This document shows positions 45,352 to 54,619 of a DNA stretch of 64,000 nucleotides, in pieces; the stretch's first letter is position 1, and each line of letters starts with the position of its first letter. Origin of the DNA: Chromohalobacter beijerinckii. Its GTDB lineage: Bacteria; Pseudomonadota; Gammaproteobacteria; Pseudomonadales; Halomonadaceae. The stretch covers positions 1-64,000 of the forward strand of contig NZ_JAKGAK010000009.1 of assembly GCF_023061185.1 (NCBI RefSeq), given 5' to 3'. Below the pieces are notes generated by a model, which ran no database searches, was not told the DNA's origin, and saw only the letters and a list, made by a program, of their open reading frames with translations. The position numbers and the translations under genes were made by a program.

Positions 45352-45533
45352 GTGTGGGTTGAGCCATCATTTTGACGCAAGGCCTTTACATTTTCACACA
45401 AGGAAGAACAGTCTCAGATCGCCCCGAACAGGCACCGTCTCGCCAAGACACGAAACGCCCGCACCCGGCAGACAGCAGAAAAGCGCCCGCAGGCGCTTTG
45501 TCATGGTTTTCAGCGGGTTGGCGAGGTTAGTCG

Positions 45534-46412
45534 TCAGGCGCTTTCCGTGGCGGTCAGGAAGCCGCCCTGCTTGAGAACGTCCTCGTATCCCTCGCGAAAG
45601 GTGGGATACTGAAAGCGGTAGCCGCTGTCACGCAGCCGAGTATTGTCGCAGCGCTTGCTGGCCCGGCGCCGTAGCGGCGACTGGATGGTCTCGGTGAGCT
45701 CGACCTTGAGCTTGCCGGCCATCCACGTCATCACCTCGTGCAGCGGTGTCGGCTCGCAGTCGCTGGCCAGGTAGAGCGCCTCTACCGGCTTGTCATCGAG
45801 GCTCAAGGCGATCAAATGCGCCAGCACGCCCACGCAATCGTCGCGATGGATACGGTTGGAATACATCGGCGGATTCGCCGCCGCGACGCGCCCTTCCTTG
45901 ACCTGACGGATCAACCGATCACGCCCCGGGCCGTAGATGCCGGAAAAACGTACCACGGTGCCCGGCAGCGGATGGTCGAGCAGCGCTTGTTCGGCCTCGC
46001 GCATCAGCAATCCCGAGAAGCCGGTGGGCTCGGTCTCGGAGGTTTCGTCGACCACTTCGCCCGCTTGCTGGGCATAGACGCCGGTCGATGAGACAAAAAA
46101 CACGCGCTTGGGTGGCGTGGCGCGCGTCTCGAGTTCGCCGAGCACGGCCTTGAGCCCCTTGGGATACGCTTCGGCATAGGCGTTTTCGTCGAAGCGCGCA
46201 GCGCTTAGGATATAGACTACGGTGTCCGCGTCGGGCAAACGTGCCAGCGTAGCGGGGTCCGTGACGTCTAGTGCCAGGGCCTCGATGCCTGTTTCCGCGA
46301 GCGGCGCAACCTGGCGGCGCACGCCGATCACCCGCTGGCCAGCGTCGATCAACCGCTTACCTAGCTGGATACCAATGTCGCCGCAACCAATAATCAGAGT
46401 CGTTTTCTTCAC
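45534..46412 (-). CDS. NAD(P)-dependent SDR-like epimerase, YeeZ-like
   Basis: A 292-residue Rossmann protein of the extended SDR class. It opens with TTLIIGCGDIGIQLGKRLIDAG (NAD-binding Gly pattern), followed by DVTDPATLARLPDADTVVYILSA and VFFVSSTGVYAQ. RFSGIYGPGRDRLIRQVKEG and SNRIHRDDCVGVLAHL match E. coli YeeZ and relatives of unknown substrate. The Tyr-xxx-Lys of catalytic SDRs is not evident, so a regulatory or binding role is possible. It is divergent from oxyR. Confidence 0.8.
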   Translation of the reverse strand: MKKTTLIIGCGDIGIQLGKRLIDAGQRVIGVRRQVAPLAETGIEALALDVTDPATLARLPDADTVVYILSAARFDENAYAEAYPKGLKAVLGELETRATPPKRVFFVSSTGVYAQQAGEVVDETSETEPTGFSGLLMREAEQALLDHPLPGTVVRFSGIYGPGRDRLIRQVKEGRVAAANPPMYSNRIHRDDCVGVLAHLIALSLDDKPVEALYLASDCEPTPLHEVMTWMAGKLKVELTETIQSPLRRRASKRCDNTRLRDSGYRFQYPTFREGYEDVLKQGGFLTATESA

Positions 46413-46426
46413 CTTTCCCTAGCCTC

Positions 46427-46468
46427 TTGGTAAAAGTCCTTGATAAAAAGTCTTTGGCAAAAAGTCCC
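46427..46468. repeat. Three tandem A-rich repeats upstream of oxyR
   Basis: Units TTGGTAAAAGTCC, TTGATAAAAAGTCT and TTGGCAAAAAGTCCC follow one another with a 13-15 base period between the divergent YeeZ-like gene and oxyR. They could bind a regulator or bend DNA. Confidence 0.75.
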
Positions 46469-46529
46469 TTGCATCGAATACCTTAGTGAATCCATCGCGT
46501 AGCCTAGGAGGCCCGAAAAGGCCCAGCCC

Positions 46530-47450
46530 ATGACCCTAACAGAACTCCGTTATATCGTAACCTTGGCTCAAGAGCACCACTTCGGGCGCGCTGCCGAGCG
46601 TTGCTACGTCTCCCAGCCCACACTTTCGGTGGCCGTCAAGAAACTGGAAGACGAACTGGGCATCGCCCTGTTCGAGCGTTCCAAATCCACCGTACAGGTC
46701 ACACCACTGGGCGAGAAGATCGTTGCTCAGGCGCATCGGGTGCTGGAACAAGCCGGCCTCATCAAGGAAATGGCCACTGAAGGCAAGGACCAGTTGGCAA
46801 GCCCGCTGCGCATTGGGGCGATCTACACCATCGGACCTTACCTGTTTCCGCACCTGATACCCGAGCTGGCGCGTCACGCCCCACAGATGCCACTGTACAT
46901 CGAAGAAGGCCTGACGGGTGATCTACGCCGCAAGTTGCGCAGTGGTGAGCTGGACGCCGTGATCGTCGCCCTGCCGTTCAACGAGCCGGATGTGCTGACC
47001 AAGGCGATCTACGAAGAGCCTTTCGAAGTGCTGTTACCCGCCGGCCATCCATGGACACGCAAGACCGCGATCGCCAAGGAAGACTTGCTCCAGGAAAAGC
47101 TGCTGCTGCTGGGCGAGGGACACTGTTTTCGTGACCAGATCCTTGAGGCTTGCCCCGCCATCAACAATCAACTCAATAATCCGGGCAACACTCTGATCGC
47201 CGAGGGCGGCTCGCTGGAAACCATTCGCCACATGGTGGCCTCGGGGCTGGGCATCACGGTGCTACCCAAGTCGGCCATCGGCACCAGCCATTATGAATCG
47301 GGACTGCTCGAAAGCCGGCCCTTTGCCAATAGCGTACCCAGCCGCACGGTGGCCATCGCCTGGCGTGCCAGCTTCCCCAGGCCCAAGGCCATCGATGCCC
47401 TGACCACGGCCATCGAGACATGCCAACAGCAGCGTATCCAGGCGGCATGA
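46530..47450 (+). CDS. oxyR: Hydrogen peroxide-sensing regulator OxyR
   Basis: A 306-residue LysR-family activator. The N-terminal helix-turn-helix is ELRYIVTLAQEHHFGRAAERCYVSQPTLSVAVKKLEDELG. The redox pair Cys199 and Cys208 lies in GEGHCFRDQILEACP, at exactly the E. coli positions. It activates catalase, peroxiredoxin and iron-control genes on disulfide formation; no catalase or ahpC is in this window. Its stop overlaps the recG start (ATGA). The oxyR-recG pairing is also found in Pseudomonas. Confidence 0.95.
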   Translation: MTLTELRYIVTLAQEHHFGRAAERCYVSQPTLSVAVKKLEDELGIALFERSKSTVQVTPLGEKIVAQAHRVLEQAGLIKEMATEGKDQLASPLRIGAIYTIGPYLFPHLIPELARHAPQMPLYIEEGLTGDLRRKLRSGELDAVIVALPFNEPDVLTKAIYEEPFEVLLPAGHPWTRKTAIAKEDLLQEKLLLLGEGHCFRDQILEACPAINNQLNNPGNTLIAEGGSLETIRHMVASGLGITVLPKSAIGTSHYESGLLESRPFANSVPSRTVAIAWRASFPRPKAIDALTTAIETCQQQRIQAA

Positions 47451-49540
47451 GCACTGACATAAAGGCTATGGATGCGCCGGTCAGCGAACTCACCGGCGTG
47501 GGCGAGGCGCTGGCCGCCAAGCTCGCCCGGCTGGGTATCGCCAGCATCGCCGATATGCTCTTTCATCTGCCGTTGCGCTATCAGGACCGGACGCGCATCA
47601 CGCCGATCGGCACCCTGCGCGCCGGTACCGAAGCCGTGGTCGAGGGCGATATCGCCGCTGCCGATATCGTCAAGGGACGGCGGCGCAGCCTGCTGGTCCG
47701 CCTCAAGGATGGTTCAGGCATCCTCAGCCTGCGCTTCTTCCACTTTTCGCCCGCGCAGCAACAACAGTTCACGCGTGGCTTGCGTGTGCGTGCCTTCGGC
47801 GAGGCCCGCGCCGGCGCTACGGGCCTCGAGATCTATCATCCCGAGTACCGCTTGCTGCATCAGGAGGACGCCCCGGTCGAGGAGCACCTGACGCCGATCT
47901 ACCCCACCACCGAGGGCTTGACCCAACCACGCCTGCGCGGCCTGATCCAGCAGGCACTCAAGCAACTCGACGCCGCGCCCGACGCCTTGCCGGATTGGAT
48001 TCCCGACGCCCTGCGCCAGCGCTTTCGCCTGCCGGGGCTGCTCGAGTCGCTGCGTTACCTGCACGAACCGCCCCCCGAGGCGCCGGTGGAACGCCTTGCC
48101 GAAGGGCGTCATCCCGCCCAGCGACGCCTGGCGTTGGAAGAACTGCTTGCCCATCAACTCAGCCTGCGGCAGGTGCGCCTGCGCATCCAGACCGACAGCG
48201 CGCCCGCACTGGGCGGTGGGCGTAGCCTGCAGGCACGTTTTTTGACCCAGTTGCCGTTCTCGCTGACCGGCGCGCAGCGCCGCGTCCTCGACGAAATCAG
48301 CCACGATCTGGAACGCGCCACCCCCATGCTGCGCCTGGTCCAGGGTGACGTCGGCTCAGGCAAGACCGTGGTCGCTGCCATGGCGGCACTGGCGGCCATC
48401 GCCGGTGACTGTCAGGCGGCCATCATGGCGCCTACCGAAATCCTCGCCGAGCAGCATTATCGCAACTTCCGCGATTGGTTTACGCCGCTGGGCATCGAGG
48501 TCGGCTGGCTGGCGGGCAAGCTCAAGGGCAAGGCGCGCCTGGACACCAAGGCGGCAATCGCCGATGGTCGCGTTCAGGTCGCGGTGGGCACGCACGCGCT
48601 GTTTCAGGACGACGTGCACTTTCACCGCCTGGGCCTGGCGATCATCGACGAACAGCACCGCTTTGGCGTTCACCAGCGACTGGCGCTACGCCAGAAGGGC
48701 GAAGCCGGCGGCCTCACGCCACACCAGTTGATCATGACCGCCACACCGATTCCGCGCACGCTGGCGATGAGCGCCTACGCCGATCTCGACCTGTCGATGA
48801 TCGACGAGCTACCGCCCGGCCGCACGCCGGTCAAAACAGTGGCAGTCCCCGACGAGCGTCGTCCCGAAGTGATCGAGCGCATTCGTCGCGCCTGCGCCGA
48901 GGGCCATCAGGCTTACTGGGTGTGCACGCTCATCGAAGAATCCGAAGCCTTGACCTGCCAGGCCGCCGAGGCGACCCATGAACACCTCAGCGAAGCGCTG
49001 CCCGACCTGGCCATCGGCCTGGTGCATGGGCGCATGAAAGCGGCAGAAAAGGCCGAGGTAATGGAGGCATTCAAGACGGGCGAGCTGGATCTTCTCATCG
49101 CCACCACGGTGATCGAGGTCGGCGTCGATGTGCCCAATGCCAGCTTGATGATCATCGAAAACCCCGAGCGTTTGGGACTCTCGCAGTTGCATCAGCTGCG
49201 TGGCCGCGTGGGGCGCGGCGCCACCGAGAGTTTCTGCGTGCTGCTGTATCATCCGCCGCTGTCGCAGCACTCGCGGGAACGGCTAGGGGTGATGCGCGAT
49301 ACCACCGATGGTTTTCGTATCGCCGAGAAGGACCTGGAGCTGCGCGGTCCTGGCGAAGTACTCGGCACTCGCCAGACGGGCCTGGCGCAGATGAAGATCG
49401 CCGATCTGGAGCGCGATCGTGATCTGCTCGACACCATCAGCCCCCTGGCGCGTGCGCTGCTCGACGAGGCGCCGGAGGCCGCCACGCCCTTGATCCGCCG
49501 TTGGCTGGGCGAAGACGCCGGGCATTATGGGCAGGTATAA
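47447..49540 (+). CDS. recG: ATP-dependent DNA helicase RecG
   Basis: A 697-residue branch-migration helicase that rescues stalled forks. The wedge domain is N-terminal (LFHLPLRYQDRTRITPIG, with the OB fold to about residue 150). Helicase motifs are LVQGDVGSGKTVVAAMAAL (Walker A), MAPTEILAEQHY, AIIDEQHRFGVHQRLAL (motif II), MTATPIPRTLAM (III), LVHGRMKAAEKAEVM, TTVIEVGVDVPNASLMIIENPERLGLSQLHQLRGRVGRG (V-VI) and the TRG-like DTTDGFRIAEKDLELRGPGEVLGTRQ. It overlaps oxyR by four bases and starts at the ATG inside that overlap. Confidence 0.96.
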   Translation: MSTDIKAMDAPVSELTGVGEALAAKLARLGIASIADMLFHLPLRYQDRTRITPIGTLRAGTEAVVEGDIAAADIVKGRRRSLLVRLKDGSGILSLRFFHFSPAQQQQFTRGLRVRAFGEARAGATGLEIYHPEYRLLHQEDAPVEEHLTPIYPTTEGLTQPRLRGLIQQALKQLDAAPDALPDWIPDALRQRFRLPGLLESLRYLHEPPPEAPVERLAEGRHPAQRRLALEELLAHQLSLRQVRLRIQTDSAPALGGGRSLQARFLTQLPFSLTGAQRRVLDEISHDLERATPMLRLVQGDVGSGKTVVAAMAALAAIAGDCQAAIMAPTEILAEQHYRNFRDWFTPLGIEVGWLAGKLKGKARLDTKAAIADGRVQVAVGTHALFQDDVHFHRLGLAIIDEQHRFGVHQRLALRQKGEAGGLTPHQLIMTATPIPRTLAMSAYADLDLSMIDELPPGRTPVKTVAVPDERRPEVIERIRRACAEGHQAYWVCTLIEESEALTCQAAEATHEHLSEALPDLAIGLVHGRMKAAEKAEVMEAFKTGELDLLIATTVIEVGVDVPNASLMIIENPERLGLSQLHQLRGRVGRGATESFCVLLYHPPLSQHSRERLGVMRDTTDGFRIAEKDLELRGPGEVLGTRQTGLAQMKIADLERDRDLLDTISPLARALLDEAPEAATPLIRRWLGEDAGHYGQV

Positions 49541-49564
49541 GCCCAGGCGGACACTGCCCGATCA

Positions 49565-49999
49565 TCATGATGGCGTGGAGTCATCCTCGGCCTGGCCGGC
49601 CTGACGCTCCCACTTGCCCGCCTTGGCTAGCGCCATGATGACCTCGCGGGCAATGGCACGCTGACTCGGCGGCAAGCCGGCGAAGGCTTCCAGGGTCTCG
49701 CGCTCGCGATAGCTCAGCGCTTCCCACAGATGGTCGCTCTCGTTGACGCGGTGCTGCACCGGCGCACCGAAGCGCAAGGCTGCCGGCGGCACTTTCAGCC
49801 ACTCGGCGAGAACCACGAGCTTTTCCTGAGTAGGCAGCGTCTCGCCACGCAGCCAACGGCGCACGCCGTGCAGCGTCACTGGGCGTCCCGGATTGCGCAG
49901 GTTGAACTCACGCTCCAGCACGGCGGGCTTGGGCGCATAGCCGGCCTGTTGCATGGCCTCGCGCAGGCGTTGGGCGAATTGGGTCTTGGCGTCTTCCAT
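49565..49999 (-). CDS. Predicted helix-turn-helix regulator
   Basis: A 144-residue soluble protein with an XRE/lambda-repressor-like N-terminal fold: QFAQRLREAMQQAGYAPKPAVLEREFNLR...VTLHGVRRWLRGETLPTQEKLVVLAEWLKVPPAALRFG (about residues 7-80). The C-terminal half is helical (YRERETLEAFAGLPPSQRAIAREVIMALAKA). No sensor domain or Cys/His cluster is present. It is convergent with recG. The start is taken at the ATG where similarity to a regulator begins. Target and function are unknown. Confidence 0.7.
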   Translation of the reverse strand: MEDAKTQFAQRLREAMQQAGYAPKPAVLEREFNLRNPGRPVTLHGVRRWLRGETLPTQEKLVVLAEWLKVPPAALRFGAPVQHRVNESDHLWEALSYRERETLEAFAGLPPSQRAIAREVIMALAKAGKWERQAGQAEDDSTPS

Positions 50000-50132
50000 G
50001 CCTGCACAGTAAGGCGTCTCGCCCCCATGCGACGTAACCATTCCGTTGCTTTTTTGAAGATCGGGCAACACTACCGGTTACGTTGCGTGACGTCGATTAT
50101 CCCGAGATAGCAGTGACTTACCCGTGACGCCG

Positions 50133-52319
50133 TCATTCGCGCGAGGCCTGGATCGACAAACGCCCCGCCGCCTCGCTCAACGCGACCAGTTGACGACTGA
50201 TCAACGCCAGTTGGTTCTGCAGCAAGCGGCGTTCATCACACGTTTCCTCGGCGGCGGACGCCTCCAGCAAGCCGGCATGCCGCGTCAGGGTGTCCTGGTG
50301 CGATTCGATCGTTTCTCCCGCAGCGAGCTGGCGTGCCACGCGCGCCAGCGTCTCGGCCACGTCATCGGCCGCCGCCGTCACCGCGGTGTTGTCATCGCCT
50401 GCGGCGCCGGCCGCCCCGCGATGGGCCCCCAGTGCTGAGAGATAACTCAACAGGGTGTGTGAATGCACCAGAAAACGCAGCCCGACATCGGCATCCTTGC
50501 GAAAGTGTCCCGGCTCCAGCAGAACATTGCCCAGCGTCGTGGAAAGCGCCGCGTCGGCGTTATGAGCGTTGCGCCGTGCCAACCGGTAGGCAAGGTCGTC
50601 GCGCTTGCCTCGCGCGTACTGGTCGAGGATCGCGCGCAGGTAGGCCGCACTGGCTTCGAGTGTCGTCGCCGCTTGACGGTGCAGTCCACGCCCTTGCCAA
50701 TCGGGCAAGATCACCAGCACCGCCAGGCCCGCGATGGCAGCGCCCAGTAGGGTATCGAACAGACGCGGCCAGATCAGCCCAAAGCCGTCGCCGACTTGAT
50801 TGAAACAGAACAGCACCATCAGCGTGATGGAAGCCGTTGCCAGTGTGTAATGATGCGCACGGGTAGCGAAGAAAGCGACACCAGCGGCCACCGTGATCAA
50901 CGCTTGGACAGGCTCGGTGGGAAATAGCGTGATCAGCGCCCAACCGGCGACCAACCCCATCACTGTGCCTTGGATACGCTGACGCAGAAAACGCCGCGTG
51001 GCCCCGAAATTGGGTCGGCATACGAACACGCTGGTGAGCAGGATCCAGTACCCCTGAGTAGGATGGATCCAGTGCAGCACGCCATAGCCCACCACCAGCG
51101 TCACGCTCAAGCGTAGCGCATGGCGAAACACCGGTGACGCCAGGCTGACATGCGCCTGGAGACGTTCGATGACGTCGCGCGGCCCGCGTGGCGAGCGGTC
51201 GAACAGACTGCTGTCTTCGTGATCGGCCCGCGCATCGGGATTGTCGGCACCGGCCAGCTTGTCTTCCAGCGTAGCGAGGTTATCGGCCAGTGCCGACAGC
51301 GAGCGCAGCAGATCACGCCATTCGTCGCGTCCCTGGGCATGCAGGTTGTTCAGGGATGCATTGAAATCCTCCAACGCCTGGGCGCTGGGGCCGTGATCGA
51401 AAGGACGATCGAGAAGCAACGCACGACTCAAGGCCTTGCAGGCACGCCCTTGCTGATCGAGCAAACGCTGGGCGCGAAAGAGGATATCGTGATGGAAGAA
51501 CGCCTCGGCCAGCGCACCATACGGATAATGCGAGGAACTCGCCCGCTCGTGGATGTCCTGCGCGATGAAGTAGAGCCGCAGGTAACGATTGAGCTTGCGC
51601 CCGCCGCGCTGGCCTTCGAGGCGTCGGAAAATCATTTCCTTGCTCTGATTGAGCGCCGCCACCACGCGACCATTCTGCTGGGCCAGCGCCAGACGCTGCT
51701 GCTCGATATCCATCCCTCTCAGCGGCTCGAAAAGTGCCGACTTGAGGCGCAAGTACACGCCCAGCTCGCGAAAGACGTGCGCCAGACTCAACTTGAGCGG
51801 ATGACGCGAGAACAAGGCGCACCACACCACCGAGATCGCCCCGTACCAGGCCGCGCCCGAGACCAGCAGTAACGGCTCGCGCCATAGCTCACCCAGCGCG
51901 ACACCGCCGTGCTGCTCGAGGCTGATCATGGTGTAGATGGCGAGAATCAGGGTCGCGGTGGCGATGGTCGCATAGCGCTGTCCCACCGCACCGAGCATGG
52001 TCATGCCGAAACTCGACACGCCAAGGCCCACCGCGAAGATCACGGGATGCGCAAACGTCAGCTCCACCGACAACGCAGCGACGGCGAAACACACTAAGGT
52101 CACCAGCAACGCCTGCAGGCGTCCCTGCCAGGTATCGTCGGTCTCCGCCAGGGCGCTGGCGATGATACCCAAGAACAGCGGGATCAGCTTGCCCATGTCG
52201 TCGAGATACCAGCACAGCGCCATGACGCCGGCCAGCGCGATGAATACACGCAAGCTGTAGGCGAAGGACTCCAGGGTCCAAAGGCGTCTAAGCGGTTGGA
52301 TCAACGACGTCGGCAGCAT
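50133..52319 (-). CDS. yccS: YccS/YhfK-family inner-membrane protein (FUSC)
   Basis: A 728-residue protein with two sets of about 5-6 membrane segments separated by a cytoplasmic helical domain. LRVFIALAGVMALCWYLDDMGKLIPLFLGIIASALAETDD, VGQRYATIATATLILAIYTM, YFIAQDIHERASSSHYPYGAL and GYWILLTSVFVCRPNFGATRRFLRQRIQGTVMG align well with E. coli YccS. The fusaric-acid-resistance-like (FUSC) fold suggests export of an aromatic or amphipathic compound, but the function is not established. The start with GAGAGAT upstream is preferred to the longer frame. Confidence 0.9.
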   Translation of the reverse strand: MLPTSLIQPLRRLWTLESFAYSLRVFIALAGVMALCWYLDDMGKLIPLFLGIIASALAETDDTWQGRLQALLVTLVCFAVAALSVELTFAHPVIFAVGLGVSSFGMTMLGAVGQRYATIATATLILAIYTMISLEQHGGVALGELWREPLLLVSGAAWYGAISVVWCALFSRHPLKLSLAHVFRELGVYLRLKSALFEPLRGMDIEQQRLALAQQNGRVVAALNQSKEMIFRRLEGQRGGRKLNRYLRLYFIAQDIHERASSSHYPYGALAEAFFHHDILFRAQRLLDQQGRACKALSRALLLDRPFDHGPSAQALEDFNASLNNLHAQGRDEWRDLLRSLSALADNLATLEDKLAGADNPDARADHEDSSLFDRSPRGPRDVIERLQAHVSLASPVFRHALRLSVTLVVGYGVLHWIHPTQGYWILLTSVFVCRPNFGATRRFLRQRIQGTVMGLVAGWALITLFPTEPVQALITVAAGVAFFATRAHHYTLATASITLMVLFCFNQVGDGFGLIWPRLFDTLLGAAIAGLAVLVILPDWQGRGLHRQAATTLEASAAYLRAILDQYARGKRDDLAYRLARRNAHNADAALSTTLGNVLLEPGHFRKDADVGLRFLVHSHTLLSYLSALGAHRGAAGAAGDDNTAVTAAADDVAETLARVARQLAAGETIESHQDTLTRHAGLLEASAAEETCDERRLLQNQLALISRQLVALSEAAGRLSIQASRE

Positions 52320-52451
52320 ATCTCTCGATCGGACGGTAACAAGCCAGGAAGTCGTGCCTTGCACGACACTACGACTTTAGTATAACGAACCCAACCGAGC
52401 CATGGCGATGCCCGTCGCGCGCACCAGGCGTCACGACACCGCACAGCGGAG

Positions 52452-52811
52452 CTAGCGTAGATGCTTGAGCAATCCCTGCAAGCGTTCCAGATCGCGCGAA
52501 TCGCCAACCAGACGTAGACGACCACTTTGCAAACCGTCGAAGAACGCACGCGCCGTGGGGCGCTTGAGAAACGCCACGCCGGCATGGGCATCGCGAAAGC
52601 GTAATTCCAGATCGAGATCGATGGGTAAGCCCGGCGCATCCTCGATGGCCTCGGGGCGCATACGGTAATGGCGTGCGAGGCTGAGATCCTCGGTGGCGAC
52701 GCCCCAATCGAAGCGTTGCATGTCCGAGAGTTTCTGCTGAAAACGCGGATTGCGACGTCGAGCACGCTTGAGCATGACACCCAACAGCCACAGCATCAGA
52801 CGCAGTTTCAT
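52452..52811 (-). CDS. Conserved hypothetical protein, SCP2-like
   Basis: A 119-residue basic protein starting MKLRLMLWLLGVMLKRARRR, which might be a short membrane anchor. The C-terminal part (LELRFRDAHAGVAFLKRPTARAFFDGLQSGRLRLVGDSRDLERLQGLL) resembles the sterol-carrier-like fold seen in small proteins of Pseudomonas and Halomonas. That resemblance is weak. It lies between the HU gene and yccS on the same strand. Function unknown. Confidence 0.6.
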   Translation of the reverse strand: MKLRLMLWLLGVMLKRARRRNPRFQQKLSDMQRFDWGVATEDLSLARHYRMRPEAIEDAPGLPIDLDLELRFRDAHAGVAFLKRPTARAFFDGLQSGRLRLVGDSRDLERLQGLLKHLR

Positions 52812-52839
52812 GCGCGCCTCGCCACATAGAAAAAGAGGG

Positions 52840-52896
52840 GAAAGGAGAAGAAATTGCACGGAGCGCCGGTGAATAGATGGCCCGAACACTCCGTGC
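52840..52896 (-). terminator. Probable terminator after the HU gene
   Basis: On the minus strand, GCACGGAG and CTCCGTGC arms (52889-52896 and 52856-52863) enclose a 25-base loop and are followed by AATTTCTTCTCC. It lies 6 bases past the HU stop. The loop is long, so confidence is moderate. Confidence 0.45.
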
Positions 52897-52902
52897 CATC
52901 AC

Positions 52903-53175
52903 TCACTTCACGGCGTCCTTGAGCGCCTTGCCGGGCTTGAACGCCACGGTCTTGCTCGCCGGAATGGTCAGCGGCTTACCCGTCTGCGGATTCTTACCGG
53001 TACGCGCGGCACGCTCGCGGACGGTGAAGGCACCGAACCCGATCAGCGAGACATCCTGGCCCTTGGAGACGGTACCTGTGATCTCATCGAGAATGACATT
53101 AAGGACCTGACTGGCCTTGTCCTTGGAAAGATCGGCACGATCGGCGATCGCCGCGGCGAGTTCTGGCTTGCGCAT
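52903..53175 (-). CDS. hupB: HU-family DNA-binding protein
   Basis: A 90-residue histone-like protein: MRKPELAAAIADRADLSKDKASQVLNVILDEI, then VSLIGFGAFTVRERAARTGKNPQTGKPLTIPASKTVAFKPGKALKDAV. The beta-arm GKNPQTGKPLTIP with its intercalating Pro is intact. AGGAGG precedes the ATG; 11 residues of upstream frame were dropped. It could be the HupB or an HU paralogue; a second copy is likely elsewhere. Position next to the rubredoxin reductase matches Pseudomonas. Confidence 0.93.
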   Translation of the reverse strand: MRKPELAAAIADRADLSKDKASQVLNVILDEITGTVSKGQDVSLIGFGAFTVRERAARTGKNPQTGKPLTIPASKTVAFKPGKALKDAVK

Positions 53176-53325
53176 AAAGCCCTCCTGGTTTGGCAACGAA
53201 TGCGACACCTTTGAGATATCGCTTGTTGTTTTTCAATGAGCGAAACAAGCGCCACGCCATCGGCGCAGCGCTGACACTACCCACCTACTGCGCCAGACCG
53301 GTACCCACCGGCATGACGACCTAAG

Positions 53326-54486
53326 CTAGGGTAGCAACGGCGGGGCGGCCCGCGCCAGCTCGACTTTCCGACGTACGCAAGCGCCTGTCAATGCAAACCC
53401 CAGCAAATAGCCGTTTTCATCCTCGGCGAGCGCACTGAGATCGTCGCCCTCGCCCTCGATCCGCCAGCGTGTCGGTGCCTGACGCGGCGGTAGGGCCACT
53501 ACCGGGCATGACGGGGTCTTGACCAGCACTGGCCAGGCACCGTAAGCGACCGGCGTCGGCGTTCCGGTCAGGGTCGCCGCCAGCGCCTTGGCGCTGGCCT
53601 GAAGCGGTTGCACGTACATGGCGTTGAGCCCCGCCACGCAGGCACAATCGCCCAGTGCATGAATGCCGGGCTGCGTGGTCGCCAGGTAGCGGTCGGTCTG
53701 AATACCGGCCTCGGACACAGTGAGCCCAGCGGTGTCGGCCAGCGCGGTACGCGGCGAGAGGCCGGTGGCGATCAACACCAAGTCGGCGGACAACACCTCG
53801 CCATCATCGAGCACCAGCGAGACCGCCTCATCGTCACGCTGGAGCTGGGCAAGGCTACGTCCCAGGCGCAGGTCGGCGCCCGTCTTGCCCAAGGCGGCCC
53901 CCAGCACTTGTCCTAGCGGCGGCGGCAGCAAGCGCGCCAGCGGTGCCGCTTCGGGCGCGACCAGGGCAACGCGATGCCCTCCAGCAAGCATGTCGTCGGC
54001 GAACTCGCAGCCCACCAGTCCGGCGCCGACGATTGCCACGCGCGCGACGCCGCCATGACGCGATAAGGCGGCATGGAAAAGCCGATAGTCGTCGAGATCG
54101 TTGATGGTGAAGACGCGATCACGCACCTCGTCCGCCACCGTGAAGGGCGCACTGGGTGCGGCCCCAGTGGCCAATACCAGCTCGCCGTAGGGTAGACGTT
54201 CCGCGCCGATAGCAAGCGTCTGCGTCTGCGGGTCGATGGTACCGACCCGCGTGTGCGTGCGCATTGTCATCTGGAGCGCATCGGCCACGTCGATGGGGGA
54301 GCGCATCGCCAAACGCTCGGGCAACATCCCCTTGGCAAAGCCCGTGGACAAAAGCGGTTTCGAATAGTCGGCGCCACTATCGGCGGTAATCAAGGTGATG
54401 GCGCGCTGCGCATCGCGAGCACGTACCTGCCGGGCCAGGCCCAGGCCGGCCATGCCGCTGCCGACGATGATCAAAGGGTCGCTCAT
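53326..54486 (-). CDS. FAD-dependent rubredoxin reductase-like oxidoreductase
   Basis: A 386-residue two-dinucleotide-binding flavoprotein. FAD-binding is at PLIIVGSGMAGLGLARQVRA. The NAD site is VAIVGAGLVGCEFADDMLAGGHRVALV at about residue 155, and GIHALGDCACVAG is the C-terminal FAD motif. Sequence and location (HU, reductase, ubiC, ubiA) match the Pseudomonas rubredoxin reductase. No rubredoxin gene (CxxC...CPxCG, about 55 residues) is adjacent, unlike in Pseudomonas, so the electron acceptor must be encoded elsewhere or be different. Confidence 0.85.
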   Translation of the reverse strand: MSDPLIIVGSGMAGLGLARQVRARDAQRAITLITADSGADYSKPLLSTGFAKGMLPERLAMRSPIDVADALQMTMRTHTRVGTIDPQTQTLAIGAERLPYGELVLATGAAPSAPFTVADEVRDRVFTINDLDDYRLFHAALSRHGGVARVAIVGAGLVGCEFADDMLAGGHRVALVAPEAAPLARLLPPPLGQVLGAALGKTGADLRLGRSLAQLQRDDEAVSLVLDDGEVLSADLVLIATGLSPRTALADTAGLTVSEAGIQTDRYLATTQPGIHALGDCACVAGLNAMYVQPLQASAKALAATLTGTPTPVAYGAWPVLVKTPSCPVVALPPRQAPTRWRIEGEGDDLSALAEDENGYLLGFALTGACVRRKVELARAAPPLLP

Positions 54487-54619
54487 TGGCGCCTCGTGCT
54501 ACGCATGACAGAAAATGATGATGCGGCGATATGACAGCTCGAACGCCGCAAGCGCGGACGCCGCCATAGCGCATCGTACACGCATGATACACTCATGTAC
54601 TTTGAGCCTGATTTTACGC

